Positions 1 to 7,898 are shown, counted from the stretch's first letter. The stretch is 35,430 bases of DNA from Pseudopelagicola sp. (GCA_026195905.1 JAPHRE010000049.1:1-35430), one strand, 5' to 3'. The notes: a model not told the origin generated them from the letters alone. Program-made: numbers and translations.

Positions 1-963
1 CAATCGCTACGCCCGGTCGATGAGGTGCGCGGTCTTCTTGAGGAAAGTGGCTTTCTGGCCCTTTTGGAGGGGCGTCCGGGGGGCGGGTTTGGTCTTGATA
101 TGTCTGTGCTGGGGGGGCTGGTAGAGCATCAGACGATTGGCAGTATCCTGTCGCGGTCAGAGGTGTCGCGCGCGCCGACACGGGTTGATGCCGCCCTTCT
201 TGCGCCACTTCTGGATGAGTGTCTGCGCCGGTTCGGGGCGGCGATTGAGGCGGATGGCGGGGATGCATGGGGGCGCGGCTATGGGTTTGGCGCGATGGTC
301 GCGACAGCGCGGGCGCTGATTCTGGCGCTCAACGAAGGGCTATACCATGTATTTGAACTTGATCTGTCCCTCATGGGAGGGGCGCGGGAAGGGCGTATGG
401 TTTTTGCCTTTCCCGACAAGGTTGATGCCGTTTTGCCCGAGGACGAGGAGGGGGCGGAGGCTGTTCCTGAGGGAGAGAGCCTGCGCGCCGGGGTGATGAT
501 GGCGCAGGCGACGCTTGATGCCGTATTGGCGCAAGTGTCCATGCCGTTGGCGCGGCTCCAGTCGCTTGAGGTCGGGGAAACGATCCCGCTGCCACCGGAT
601 GCGCTTAAAACGGCGCGGCTTGTGATGGGGGAAGACAATGCCGGTTTGCCTGTCACGCTGGGCCAGTTGCACGGGTTCCGGGCGGTGCGCCTGAAGCTTG
701 GGCAAGAACAAACGCGCAGCCCCTCGCCGCAAGAGGCCGCCAGTTCTCCAACATTGCGCGATGCCTTGGGCGAAGAGCCGGTGGGGGCCGCATCGGAGAT
801 GGTGGCATTGCCGCTCGACTCGGTCGAGGTTGCGCAAGACCCGGCGATTGCCGAGCCCCACGAAGGCAGCGTGTCAGACGTCGAAGAGGGGTTGGATGAC
901 CTTGATGATCTTCTTGGTGAGATCGAGGCGGGGGACGCGGCACAAGAGCCGCTCCCGGCCTGA
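1..963 (+). CDS. FliM-like flagellar motor switch protein, 5'-truncated by window edge
   Basis: The reading frame is open from base 1, so the N-terminus lies outside the window; a GTG at 25 could be an internal start. About 320 residues are visible. The middle (roughly residues 30-200) resembles the FliM core, and residues 190-230 resemble a SpoA/FliMN C-terminal domain, with a short acidic tail rich in Asp-Asp-Leu at the C-terminus. FliM/FliN proteins form the C-ring that sets flagellar rotation direction on the cytoplasmic side. No other flagellar gene is in the window and the next gene is convergent only 6 bases away, so context adds nothing. The family call is by eye and the protein is divergent from enteric FliM; another SpoA-domain protein is possible. 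Confidence 0.55.
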   Translation, partial: QSLRPVDEVRGLLEESGFLALLEGRPGGGFGLDMSVLGGLVEHQTIGSILSRSEVSRAPTRVDAALLAPLLDECLRRFGAAIEADGGDAWGRGYGFGAMVATARALILALNEGLYHVFELDLSLMGGAREGRMVFAFPDKVDAVLPEDEEGAEAVPEGESLRAGVMMAQATLDAVLAQVSMPLARLQSLEVGETIPLPPDALKTARLVMGEDNAGLPVTLGQLHGFRAVRLKLGQEQTRSPSPQEAASSPTLRDALGEEPVGAASEMVALPLDSVEVAQDPAIAEPHEGSVSDVEEGLDDLDDLLGEIEAGDAAQEPLPA

Positions 964-969
964 TCCGTG

Positions 970-1389
970 TTAGGTCTGTGCCTCAAGGTAGGGGCGCAAA
1001 GACGACAGATCATAGCCTGCGGCTGCCGCTGCGGATAAGATTGTATCGGGCGAGAGGGTTGTGGCGTTGGCCAAGCCCCAGACGAAGGCCGACCGCGTCC
1101 CGGAGCGGCAATAGGCCAGCACCGTGGCGTTTTCTATGGCCAAGGTCTCGGCTTGGGCCGCGACATTTTCCGGTGTCATACCGGTGCCCGACACAGGGTT
1201 ATAGACAAAGGTCAGCCCGGCAGCCTCGGTCGCGGCACGAAGCGCGTCGGCCTGAAAATCTGGGGTCACTTCATCGTCCGGGCGATTGCAGATCACATGG
1301 GTGAAACCGGCTTTGGCAAGGGCGGGGATGTCGTCTACCGTGATTTGCGGCGCGACGGCGTAGGTTTCGGTAAGTTTGCGCACGTCCAT
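970..1389 (-). CDS. TIGR01244/DUF442 family rhodanese-like sulfur transferase
   Basis: This 139-residue protein belongs to the DUF442 family (the Blh N-terminal type), a dual-specificity-phosphatase fold used as a sulfurtransferase. The active loop is CRSGTRS with Cys94. It has C-x4-R spacing like a rhodanese loop, rather than the C-x5-R of tyrosine phosphatases. It probably moves persulfide sulfur released by the neighbouring dioxygenase and YeeE pair in the cytoplasm. It is the last gene of the minus-strand sulfide operon and follows an intergenic hairpin at 1443-1466. In many relatives this domain is fused to the persulfide dioxygenase; here the two are separate genes. Confidence 0.85.
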   Translation of the reverse strand: MDVRKLTETYAVAPQITVDDIPALAKAGFTHVICNRPDDEVTPDFQADALRAATEAAGLTFVYNPVSGTGMTPENVAAQAETLAIENATVLAYCRSGTRSAFVWGLANATTLSPDTILSAAAAAGYDLSSLRPYLEAQT

Positions 1390-1437
1390 GTCAGGTTTCT
1401 ATCCTTTGTCGTTTTTTGGTGCAATGTCGCTTTGGGC

Positions 1438-1466
1438 AAAAGGGCGCGCCTTGGGGACGGCGCGCC
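1438..1466 (-). terminator. Hairpin with short T-tract between the DUF442 and DUF6691 genes
   Basis: Two copies of the self-complementary octamer GGCGCGCC (1443-1450 and 1459-1466) flank an 8-base loop. On the minus strand the stem is followed by CTTTTG. It lies inside the operon, so it may be an attenuating terminator that lowers expression of the last gene, or an mRNA-end stabiliser. Because each arm is itself palindromic, a protein-binding role is also possible. Confidence 0.5.
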
Positions 1467-1472
1467 AAAATG

Positions 1473-1907
1473 TCAGGAGCTTGGCGCTGCCTTGCCAAAT
1501 CCGCGAAGCAGGGGCGGCGTCAGGGCCATACCCGCAGCCATAGCCGCGAAAAAGACCCAATGTGGCCAGCCGCCGTAGCTGAGCGAGGCGATGGCCGGGC
1601 CGGGGCACAGACCGGCCAGCCCCCACCCTGCGCCGAACATGACAGAGCCGAGGGCGAGCGAACCGCTTATTTTTGTCGCTGCCGGTTTTGGGAACGTGCC
1701 GCCGACCAGCGGCTTGCGCCGTTCTGTCAATCGCCATGCAATCATCATTGGCACGATGGCCCCGCCCATGACGAAGGCCAATGTCGGATCCCAGTCGCCA
1801 AAGACATCAAGCCAGCCCTGAACCTTGGTTGTATCGGTCATGCCGGAGATGAAAAGCCCGGACCCGAACAGGCCGCCCGCGAGAAATGCGTAGATCATGC
1901 GTTGCAT
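1473..1907 (-). CDS. YeeE/YedE family half-permease (DUF6691)
   Basis: A 144-residue integral membrane protein with four hydrophobic stretches (about 5-22, 45-60, 83-107 and 114-132). It has the family signature GLCPGPA around Cys101. YeeE/YedE (TsuA-type) proteins move thiosulfate or other sulfur compounds across the inner membrane through conserved cysteines; this is one half of a two-gene version. The start codon overlaps the stop of the upstream half by one base (TGATG), which implies translational coupling and assembly with it. The exact substrate is not shown by the sequence. Confidence 0.85.
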   Translation of the reverse strand: MQRMIYAFLAGGLFGSGLFISGMTDTTKVQGWLDVFGDWDPTLAFVMGGAIVPMMIAWRLTERRKPLVGGTFPKPAATKISGSLALGSVMFGAGWGLAGLCPGPAIASLSYGGWPHWVFFAAMAAGMALTPPLLRGFGKAAPSS

Positions 1908-2344
1908 CAGATCACCCCCAGGATGTGACGGAAAAGCAGAACGGTTGCGCCACCTGCAAGGATGTAAAAGGCCGTGGCGGCGATGCCGCGTGGAGAAAAG
2001 CGCGAGATACCGCAGACGCCGTGGCCCGAGGTGCAGCCATTGGCAATTCGTGTTCCGATCCCGACAAGAAGACCGGCGGAAATCAACACCACAAGGCTTT
2101 CGCTGGCGTGGGTGGAGAAGGGTTTATAGAACGGATTGATCAAGATGGGCAGGAGAAAGACCCCGGCCAGAAAGGCGATGCGTTCGCCGCTGTTCTTGCG
2201 TCCGGAGCCGTCGATGAGGCCTCCGAGAATGCCACTGGCACCCATGATCCGGCCATTCGCGAGGAGGTAAAGCGCCCCGCCGCTGCCGATCACAAGGCCG
2301 CCAATGAGCCCCCAGATCCAATCGCTTGGTATGGTTTCTAACAT
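1907..2344 (-). CDS. YeeE/YedE family sulfur transporter half
   Basis: A 145-residue membrane protein with the hallmark NGCTSGHGVCG motif; Cys104 and Cys111 are the likely sulfur-relay residues. Hydrophobic segments lie near residues 10-28, 57-70, 85-103 and 121-140. It forms the partner of the following DUF6691 half. A purine-rich AAGGAAA precedes the ATG at 2344. The order persulfide dioxygenase, YeeE, DUF6691, DUF442 is the usual BigR/SqrR-type sulfide-response operon in alphaproteobacteria. The likely role is import or export of reduced sulfur (sulfite, thiosulfate or persulfide equivalents) during sulfide detoxification. Confidence 0.87.
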   Translation of the reverse strand: MLETIPSDWIWGLIGGLVIGSGGALYLLANGRIMGASGILGGLIDGSGRKNSGERIAFLAGVFLLPILINPFYKPFSTHASESLVVLISAGLLVGIGTRIANGCTSGHGVCGISRFSPRGIAATAFYILAGGATVLLFRHILGVI

Positions 2345-2460
2345 TGCGTTTCCTTTTTGTCCTGTCAGTCTTGTTCGCCCTGCCAGGAGGGCAAGACAAG
2401 GCCGACGTCTCCATGTTCGCGGTGGATGCGTCGGACTTTGGGGTTTGGCGGTCTTTGCGC

Positions 2461-3324
2461 TTAGAGTTTGTTGACCGGCACCTTGAGGAAGACATCTCCC
2501 TGTTCATCAGCTTCAGGCATTTGACCGGCGCGCATGTTCACCTGCAGAGAGGGGATGATGAGCTTGGGCATGTCCAGCGTGGCATCCCGGCTATCGCGCA
2601 TTTCGACGAAGGCGTCTTTGTCTTTGCCCGCGCCGACATGGATATTTGCGGCTTTTTGTTCGCCCACGGTTGTTTCCCAGGCGTATTCATCGCGTCCCGG
2701 AGCTTTGTAGTCGTGGCCGACGAAGATGCGGGTTTCGTCGGGCAGGGCAAGGATTTTCTGAATCGAATTATACAGCGTTTCAGAAGACCCGCCGGGAAAG
2801 TCGCAGCGTGCCGTGCCAAAATCGGGCATGAAGAGGGTATCGCCGACAAAAGCCGCATCGCCGATCACATAGGTCAGACAGGCCGGGGTGTGGCCGGGCG
2901 TATGCAGCACGTCGCCGCGCAATTGACCGATGTGAAAACTATCGCCTTCTTTGAAGAGTTGATCGAACTGCGATCCGTCGCGTTGAAATTCGGTGCCTTC
3001 GTTGAAGACTTTGCCGAAAGTGTCCTGCACGATCTTGATGCGGTCGCCGATGCCGATTTTGCCGCCGACCCGCTCTTGAATATAGGGCGCGGCTGAGAGG
3101 TGATCGGCGTGCACATGGCTTTCAAGGAGCCATTCCACGGTCAAACCCTCTTTTTCGACATGGGCGATGACCGCGTCGGCCGATTTGGTATCGGTGCGCC
3201 CGGACGCATAGTCAAAATCCAGCACACTGTCGATAATGGCGCAGGATGTGCCTTGCGGGTCTTTTACGACGTAGGAAATCGTATTTGTGGCGTCGTCGAA
3301 AAAGGCAGTTACTTCAGGTTTCAT
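2461..3324 (-). CDS. Persulfide dioxygenase, metallo-beta-lactamase fold
   Basis: A 287-residue ETHE1/Blh-like enzyme. The motif H70-V-H72-A-D74-H75 plus H145, D162 and H204 gives the iron-site set of two His and one Asp together with second-shell residues. It oxidises glutathione persulfide to sulfite with oxygen, removing the product of sulfide:quinone oxidoreductase. The start at 3324 is supported by GGAGGG 6 bases upstream on the minus strand. It is the first gene of the operon, with a promoter and an overlapping inverted repeat at 3345-3375. No bigR/sqrR or sqr gene is in the window, so the regulator and the sulfide oxidase must be elsewhere. Confidence 0.9.
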   Translation of the reverse strand: MKPEVTAFFDDATNTISYVVKDPQGTSCAIIDSVLDFDYASGRTDTKSADAVIAHVEKEGLTVEWLLESHVHADHLSAAPYIQERVGGKIGIGDRIKIVQDTFGKVFNEGTEFQRDGSQFDQLFKEGDSFHIGQLRGDVLHTPGHTPACLTYVIGDAAFVGDTLFMPDFGTARCDFPGGSSETLYNSIQKILALPDETRIFVGHDYKAPGRDEYAWETTVGEQKAANIHVGAGKDKDAFVEMRDSRDATLDMPKLIIPSLQVNMRAGQMPEADEQGDVFLKVPVNKL

Positions 3325-3344
3325 GTGTTTCCCTCCATTTCGTT

Positions 3345-3375
3345 ACACATATAGATATTTGCGCATGTGTCGCAA
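3345..3375 (-). promoter_or_regulatory. Promoter and overlapping operator-like repeat of the persulfide operon
   Basis: On the minus strand a -35-like TTGCGA (3375-3370) and a -10-like TATATG (3353-3348) are separated by 16 bases. A perfect six-base inverted repeat, ACACAT (3345-3350) and ATGTGT (3365-3370), spans the spacer and the -10 element, where a repressor would block polymerase. An ArsR-type persulfide sensor of the BigR/SqrR kind is the likely ligand by family knowledge; this is inference. Confidence 0.5.
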
Positions 3376-3408
3376 GGGCGGTGTAGCGGTTGACCTATAT
3401 CAATGCCT

Positions 3409-3436
3409 TTGAGACGGGGGCGTGCCAGTGTTATAC
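3409..3436 (+). promoter_or_regulatory. Sigma-70-like promoter of the DksA-like gene
   Basis: TTGAGA (3409-3414) and TTATAC (3431-3436) are separated by 16 bases. A transcript would start near 3443, about 14 bases before the ATG at 3457. It is back-to-back with the persulfide promoter. Confidence 0.4.
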
Positions 3437-3456
3437 GACAATGGAAGGAACACGCG

Positions 3457-3786
3457 ATGATTGATACCAAAGCCCGCAAAAAGGCGCTGATGGCGCGTCT
3501 TGCCGAGCTTGATACCCGTCTTCACGAGATTGAGGATGAATTGGATAACCCGCCTTCCAAAGATTGGGAAGAGGCGGCTGTTGAGCGCGAGGACGACGAG
3601 GTTCTTGAGCAGCTTGGGCAGAGCGGACAGGATGAAATACTGCGTATTCGGGCAGCATTGAAGCGGATACGCGATGGAGAATATGGCATTTGCGTGCGTT
3701 GCGGCGACGATATCGCCCCCGAGCGTTTGGACGTGTTGCCCGATACGCCATTGTGCAAAATCTGCGCGGCAACCGTCGCGCGGTGA
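3457..3786 (+). CDS. TraR/DksA-type C4 zinc-finger protein
   Basis: A 109-residue protein: an N-terminal helical coiled coil (about 1-70) followed by a zinc finger with CVRC and CKIC cysteine pairs (about 83-104) and the family spacing Y-G-x-C-x-x-C-G. DksA-like proteins bind in the secondary channel of RNA polymerase and modulate transcription. The acidic stretch EREDDE lies where the coiled-coil tip would be, but the classical DxxDxA tip is not obvious, so the regulatory effect may differ from DksA. An upstream in-frame ATG at 3403 lies inside the promoter; the ATG at 3457 has AAGGAA before it and is preferred. Thirty bases separate it from the next small gene, probably cotranscribed. Confidence 0.85.
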   Translation: MIDTKARKKALMARLAELDTRLHEIEDELDNPPSKDWEEAAVEREDDEVLEQLGQSGQDEILRIRAALKRIRDGEYGICVRCGDDIAPERLDVLPDTPLCKICAATVAR

Positions 3787-3816
3787 CGCTGAACCAGATT
3801 TGAGGAGGATTGCGAC

Positions 3817-4032
3817 ATGACCATTGTTGAACTCGTAGAAAAGGCGACCGCTCTCGAAGCGGAGATTGCAAATGCAAGCGATGATGCGCGCCATGAGCTG
3901 CATCGGGAATTGCACAGCGTGTTGGAGGATATTCGCAGTAAAGGCGGTTCCGTTCCGGCGCACCTGCGCGATCTTGATCTTGAACTTGTCGATGAAGAGG
4001 TCGAGGAGAGCTTTGACAACATGCCTGTCTAA
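3817..4032 (+). CDS. Small acidic helical protein of unknown function
   Basis: A 71-residue protein with a very good ribosome site (GAGGAGG) before the ATG at 3817. The sequence is predicted almost wholly helical, acidic at the C-terminus (about residues 52-66), and has no cysteine, signal or membrane segment. It follows the DksA-like gene by 30 bases and is followed by a terminator, so the two form a two-gene unit. I do not recognise a named family; a partner or modulator of the DksA-like protein is only a guess from position. Confidence 0.75.
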   Translation: MTIVELVEKATALEAEIANASDDARHELHRELHSVLEDIRSKGGSVPAHLRDLDLELVDEEVEESFDNMPV

Positions 4033-4058
4033 GGCGGATTGCAGGTTGTGTATTGAGC

Positions 4059-4088
4059 GGTGCGCGCGGTTATCCGGGCGCGCCTTTT
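4059..4088 (+). terminator. Rho-independent terminator after the DksA-like two-gene unit
   Basis: An 11-base stem (4059-4069 with 4074-4084) has one mismatch and one G-T pair around a TTAT loop and is followed by TTTT at 4085-4088. It separates the DksA-like pair from the FadJ-like gene. Confidence 0.65.
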
Positions 4089-4172
4089 CATTGCAGGCTT
4101 GCACCGTTTGGCCTGAGGTCTAAAGTTCATAGTGAACACATTGAAGAGGCAGATCCGGGGGAGGCGCGGATC

Positions 4173-6266
4173 ATGGATAAGGCCGTTGGCTATGAGGTAG
4201 ATGACGCGATTGCGATCCTTGAGATACGCAATCCGCCGGTCAATGCGGTCGGTGCTGCGGTGCGCAAAGGGCTTGAGGCAGGTCTGCGCCGGGCGTTGGA
4301 GGATGAGACCGTCAAGGCGATTGTGATCCTTGGCAGCGGTCGCACCTTTCCAGCCGGATCGGATATCCGGGAGTTTGGCAGACCGCCTGCGGACCCGGGG
4401 CTGCCGGGGGTTTGCAACGACATCGAAACCGCGCCCAAATTGGTTGTCGCGGCGATTCACGGCACGGCCCTCGGGGGCGGGTTTGAACTGGCGCTTGCGG
4501 CGCATCACCGTGTGGCCGACGCGGCGGCCCGGATCGGATTTCCAGAGGTGACGTTGGGGATATTGCCCGGTGCGGGCGGGACACAACGCGCGCCGCGCCT
4601 TGCCGGTGCGGGCGATGCGCTTGATCTAATGCTTTCGGGGCGTCCGATTGCCGTCACAAGCCCGGCGGCGAGGCCTTATATTGACAAGATTGTTCAAGGC
4701 GACCTGCGCGATGCGGCATTGGCGTATGCGCGCGCCTTGTTGGCGCAGGACAAGGGGGCACGACCAACCCGAGATATTCGCAAGGGATTTGGCGATCCTA
4801 TGGCGTATCAGCAGGCGGTGGCCTTGCGACGGGATGGTGTCGCAGATCGCCCGGAAATGGCGCCGCGCGAGATCGTAAATTGCGTGGAGGCGGCAGAGTT
4901 GTTGCCTTTTGATGTGGGACTCACGTTCGAGCGTGCGGCGTTTGAGGAGTGTGTGCAATCGGATCAGGCCGCGAGTCTGAGGCATGTCTTTTTTGCAGAA
5001 CGCCGCGCCCCGAAATTCCCCGAGATCGAAACCACGCGCGCCACGCCCGTGACGCAGGTCGGGATTGTGGGTGGCGGTGCGGCGGGGCGGGGATTGGCGC
5101 TTGCGTGTCTTGAGGCCGATCTTGATGTGGTCCTTATCGAGCGCAACAAAGCGGCGCTGCGAGATAGCCTTGGCAAGATGAACACCTACCTTGACCGACA
5201 GGTTGCGCAAGGACGCCTGCGGGGGGCGGCGCGGGATGGCTATTTGATGCGGCTACATGGGAAAACGGATTTCGTCGCGCTCTCCGAGGCGGATATCGTG
5301 ATTGAGACGGTGGCGGATGATCTCAAGGAAAAGCAGCAAGTCCTCTTTCAGCTTGATGCGGTCGTGCGCGAGGAGGCGGTTCTTGTGTCGACCACGGTGC
5401 GGCATGATGTGCAGAAAATCGCGAGCAAAACGGGCGATCCCGGTTGGGTTTTGGGCCTCGATATTCCGAATCCAGTGCATCTGCGTCAAGGTGGTGAAGT
5501 CATGGTGCCAGACGGTGCGTCCAAGGCGGCGATTGCAACGATGGTTGGATTTTTGCGCCATATTGGCAAAATTCCAATACGTGCAAAGGGCAACACGGCC
5601 CATATCGGGCGCGCCATAGTGGCTGCGTATCGTCAGGCTGCCGACCTATTGGTCGAAGATGGCGCGACGCCATATCTTGTGGATGAGGCGATGCGGGCTT
5701 TTGGGATGGCGCAGGGGCCATATGAGCAGCGCGATTGGGAGGGACTGCAAGAGGAATGGGCGCTGCGCCGTGCTTTGGGCGCGCAGGGGCCACATGCGGG
5801 GCGGCAGGTCACGATTGTGGATCGTCTTTGCGAGGCGGGGCGCTTTGGCAAAGCCGCAGGGCGGGGCTATTACCTTTATGATGCGCAAAGCCCCAAAGGC
5901 CGCCCGGACCCGCAGGTCGTTGCCTTGATCCGGCAAGAGCGGGAGGCAAAAGGGATTTCAGCGCGGCGGTTTACGCCTGAGGATATTCAGCGCCATTGCC
6001 TCGCGGCGATGGTAAACGAAGGCGCGCGCCTTTTGCGGATCGGTCATGCGCGTTGCCCGTCGGATATTGATGTTGTGATGGTTCATAACTACGGATTTCC
6101 GCGCTGGCGCGGTGGGCCGATGAAGGCGGCAGATATTGCCGGGATTCGCACAGTTCAGCGCGACATTGAACGGTTTGCGCCTCAGGATGGTGTTTTTTGG
6201 TCGGCCGAGCCGGTGTTTGATACGTTGTTCAAGGCCGGGGTCGGGTTTGATAGTTTGAATGGGTAA
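4173..6266 (+). CDS. FadJ/FadB-like enoyl-CoA hydratase / 3-hydroxyacyl-CoA dehydrogenase family protein
   Basis: A 697-residue two-part protein of fatty-acid beta-oxidation type. Residues 1-180 are a crotonase domain with both catalytic glutamates (GGGFE, E105; FPE, E125) and an oxyanion loop. Residues 293-470 are a 3-hydroxyacyl-CoA dehydrogenase NAD-binding domain with the glycine loop around 297-305. Residues 475-690 are two C-terminal helical repeats, ending with a conserved segment around GFPRWRGGPM (641-650). In the dehydrogenase half the catalytic His (NPVH, H436) is present, but the usual Ser of SNTS is Val409 and the usual Asn of the GN-R motif is Arg480. Hydratase activity looks intact while dehydrogenase activity is doubtful. 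GGGGGAGG precedes the ATG at 4173. No thiolase partner is next to it. Confidence 0.85.
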   Translation: MDKAVGYEVDDAIAILEIRNPPVNAVGAAVRKGLEAGLRRALEDETVKAIVILGSGRTFPAGSDIREFGRPPADPGLPGVCNDIETAPKLVVAAIHGTALGGGFELALAAHHRVADAAARIGFPEVTLGILPGAGGTQRAPRLAGAGDALDLMLSGRPIAVTSPAARPYIDKIVQGDLRDAALAYARALLAQDKGARPTRDIRKGFGDPMAYQQAVALRRDGVADRPEMAPREIVNCVEAAELLPFDVGLTFERAAFEECVQSDQAASLRHVFFAERRAPKFPEIETTRATPVTQVGIVGGGAAGRGLALACLEADLDVVLIERNKAALRDSLGKMNTYLDRQVAQGRLRGAARDGYLMRLHGKTDFVALSEADIVIETVADDLKEKQQVLFQLDAVVREEAVLVSTTVRHDVQKIASKTGDPGWVLGLDIPNPVHLRQGGEVMVPDGASKAAIATMVGFLRHIGKIPIRAKGNTAHIGRAIVAAYRQAADLLVEDGATPYLVDEAMRAFGMAQGPYEQRDWEGLQEEWALRRALGAQGPHAGRQVTIVDRLCEAGRFGKAAGRGYYLYDAQSPKGRPDPQVVALIRQEREAKGISARRFTPEDIQRHCLAAMVNEGARLLRIGHARCPSDIDVVMVHNYGFPRWRGGPMKAADIAGIRTVQRDIERFAPQDGVFWSAEPVFDTLFKAGVGFDSLNG

Positions 6267-6277
6267 GCGGCCCGCCG

Positions 6278-6493
6278 TCAGGCGAGGAAGATGCCAAGGA
6301 TCACCATCATCAGGCCGATTACCGATAGAAAAAGCGCGCCAAGATTAAGCGGCATCACCTTTTGAACAGCCGCGCGCAGGTCCTCGTCTGAAAGACCCGC
6401 CTTACGGGCGCGGGCCACGCGCGCGATTGACAGAACAAGGCCAAAAAGCCCCAAGAGAGAGACGATCGCGCCGCCCCAGACCAGCCATTCCAT
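6278..6493 (-). CDS. Small two-helix membrane protein, unknown function
   Basis: A 71-residue protein with two transmembrane helices (about 4-23 and 48-69) joined by a basic then acidic cytoplasmic-type loop (RVARARKAG, then DEDLR). AAGGAAA precedes the ATG at 6493. It ends 11 bases from the convergent FadJ-like gene and starts 178 bases from gapR, transcribed away from it. I do not recognise a named family, and nothing nearby indicates its job. Confidence 0.7.
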   Translation of the reverse strand: MEWLVWGGAIVSLLGLFGLVLSIARVARARKAGLSDEDLRAAVQKVMPLNLGALFLSVIGLMMVILGIFLA

Positions 6494-6671
6494 TGGGTTT
6501 TCCTTCTGCCATCAATTGCGCAGGACGTAGCCCAAGCGGCGCGATTGGGCAAGCGGGCAAATTTTCGCGCGTCGGCGCGGTATGGCCGCTTGCGGCCTCT
6601 TGGACAGAGCGATAAGTTGCGGTTTCGTTCCAATCGCCGATCCGCATCGGCCTACCTTACAGGAGTGCTCA

Positions 6672-6929
6672 ATGAGCGAAAATTCAAGCGATGACAGCTA
6701 TCGCGTGACGGCTGGCGAATTGCGCCAGTTCATTGAACGGTTTGAGCGGCTCGAGATCGAAAAGAAAGACTTGGCGGACCAGCAAAAAGAGGTCATGGCC
6801 GAGGCAAAGGGGCGCGGCTACGACACCAAGGTCATGCGCAAACTTGTGGCGCTTCGCAAGCGTGACAAGGACGATATTGCCGAAGAAGAGGCCGTTCTTG
6901 AGATGTATAAAGAGGCGCTTGGCATGTAA
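6672..6929 (+). CDS. gapR: GapR-like nucleoid-associated protein (DUF2312)
   Basis: An 85-residue protein matching the DUF2312 family in length and layout: an N-terminal variable tail, then a long helix with the conserved ELRQFIERFERLE stretch (about 15-27) and a central KGRGYD turn. In Caulobacter GapR binds AT-rich, overtwisted DNA as a clamp and helps replication and topoisomerase action. AGGAG at 6661-6665 supports the ATG at 6672; upstream in-frame ATGs lie in the intergenic region. It is monocistronic. The 178-base upstream region contains the dyad GGCCGCTTGCGGCC at 6584-6597. Confidence 0.9.
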   Translation: MSENSSDDSYRVTAGELRQFIERFERLEIEKKDLADQQKEVMAEAKGRGYDTKVMRKLVALRKRDKDDIAEEEAVLEMYKEALGM

Positions 6930-6941
6930 GCGCCCTTTGGG

Positions 6942-7814
6942 TCAGGGGGAGATGAACGTCACGCCCGGAATACGCGAAATCTCAAAGACGTCCTCGTCAT
7001 AGATTTCCGTCAAGGTGTCGACGACTTCCTCGGACCAGCCGGGAATGTCGAGTTCTTCTTCAAGCTCTTCCTCGATGGCGAATTTGTCGAGGAAAGCTGC
7101 GATCACGCGGCGCTTTTGCATCTCGGTCAAGCCGGGGTGCTTTTCAACATAGGCATCAAAACGCTTTAGCCCTTCGACGCTCATGATCTCATGCAACAGA
7201 TCATTGCCGCCTTCGAGTGGTTGTGTGGGTTCTATGCCCGATATCTCACGCAGCAATTGCTCCCAGATGAGCGGCGTGTCTTCGTTGCACCAAACCGTCA
7301 GAGAGGCATTTGGCAGTGCGGTGCGCACACGCTGGATCATCTCCGACCAGCGCAATGCAGCGGGGTCAGAGCCGCCCGTGATATCCTCAATGCGATCATC
7401 TGGTGAGCCGTCGACCAGCGCGGGCAAGAGCGTCGCGGGGTTGCGGATGGCAAAGAAAATCTCGACCTCATCGCTATAAAAGATGCTGCAAAAATCCTGT
7501 AGGCGCTCTTCGCCGCGCGGGTAGTAGGTATTGTTGCGGATCGCGAGGCGCGGCACGCAGAAAAAATTGCTATTGGAAAACACGATACGATCAGGCTCGT
7601 CCACGCTCGGGTCTTTGAGGTCGCTGAGGACTTCGGCTCGGGCGTTGGCGTCGATCAAGCTGTCGTGAAGGAGGGTGCGTATCTTTGTGCGATAGCTGCG
7701 CGGCTTGGGGAGTGACACCCCTTGAGAGGCTAGAAGCTCTCGGTTTTTGCCGAGGGATTTCAAGAGCCTGTCGTCGTCGGTAAAATGTGCGCCAGCGTGG
7801 AGGACTATCTGCAT
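6942..7814 (-). CDS. Sulfotransferase-like protein lacking the P-loop, function unknown
   Basis: About 290 residues from the ATG at 7814; an earlier ATG at 7889 would add 25 residues and overlap the region upstream of the next gene. The opening (LHAGAHFTDDDRLL) lines up with the sulfotransferase start IGxHKTGTTSLQ, but the phosphosulfate-binding KTGTT is replaced by FTDDD. A later FFAIRNP stretch (near residue 120) resembles the second cofactor-binding strand. The C-terminus is acidic (EEELEEELD). It may be a degenerate or non-catalytic member of the family whose intact members occur at 11628-13945. Assignment rests on pattern similarity only. It is divergent from the iron permease gene. Confidence 0.6.
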   Translation of the reverse strand: MQIVLHAGAHFTDDDRLLKSLGKNRELLASQGVSLPKPRSYRTKIRTLLHDSLIDANARAEVLSDLKDPSVDEPDRIVFSNSNFFCVPRLAIRNNTYYPRGEERLQDFCSIFYSDEVEIFFAIRNPATLLPALVDGSPDDRIEDITGGSDPAALRWSEMIQRVRTALPNASLTVWCNEDTPLIWEQLLREISGIEPTQPLEGGNDLLHEIMSVEGLKRFDAYVEKHPGLTEMQKRRVIAAFLDKFAIEEELEEELDIPGWSEEVVDTLTEIYDEDVFEISRIPGVTFISP

Positions 7815-7898
7815 AACGTTCCAGGATGCCAATTTTGTTAGGGGGTCATTATATCTTCGTTTCTGGACAGTGAAACCAGATTCAGGCAACAGAGGCGC

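Noticed and set aside
6584-6597. GGCCGCTTGCGGCC as a terminator
   Set aside because: The loop is too small and no T-run follows; it lies upstream of gapR, so at most it is a binding site or chance GC dyad.
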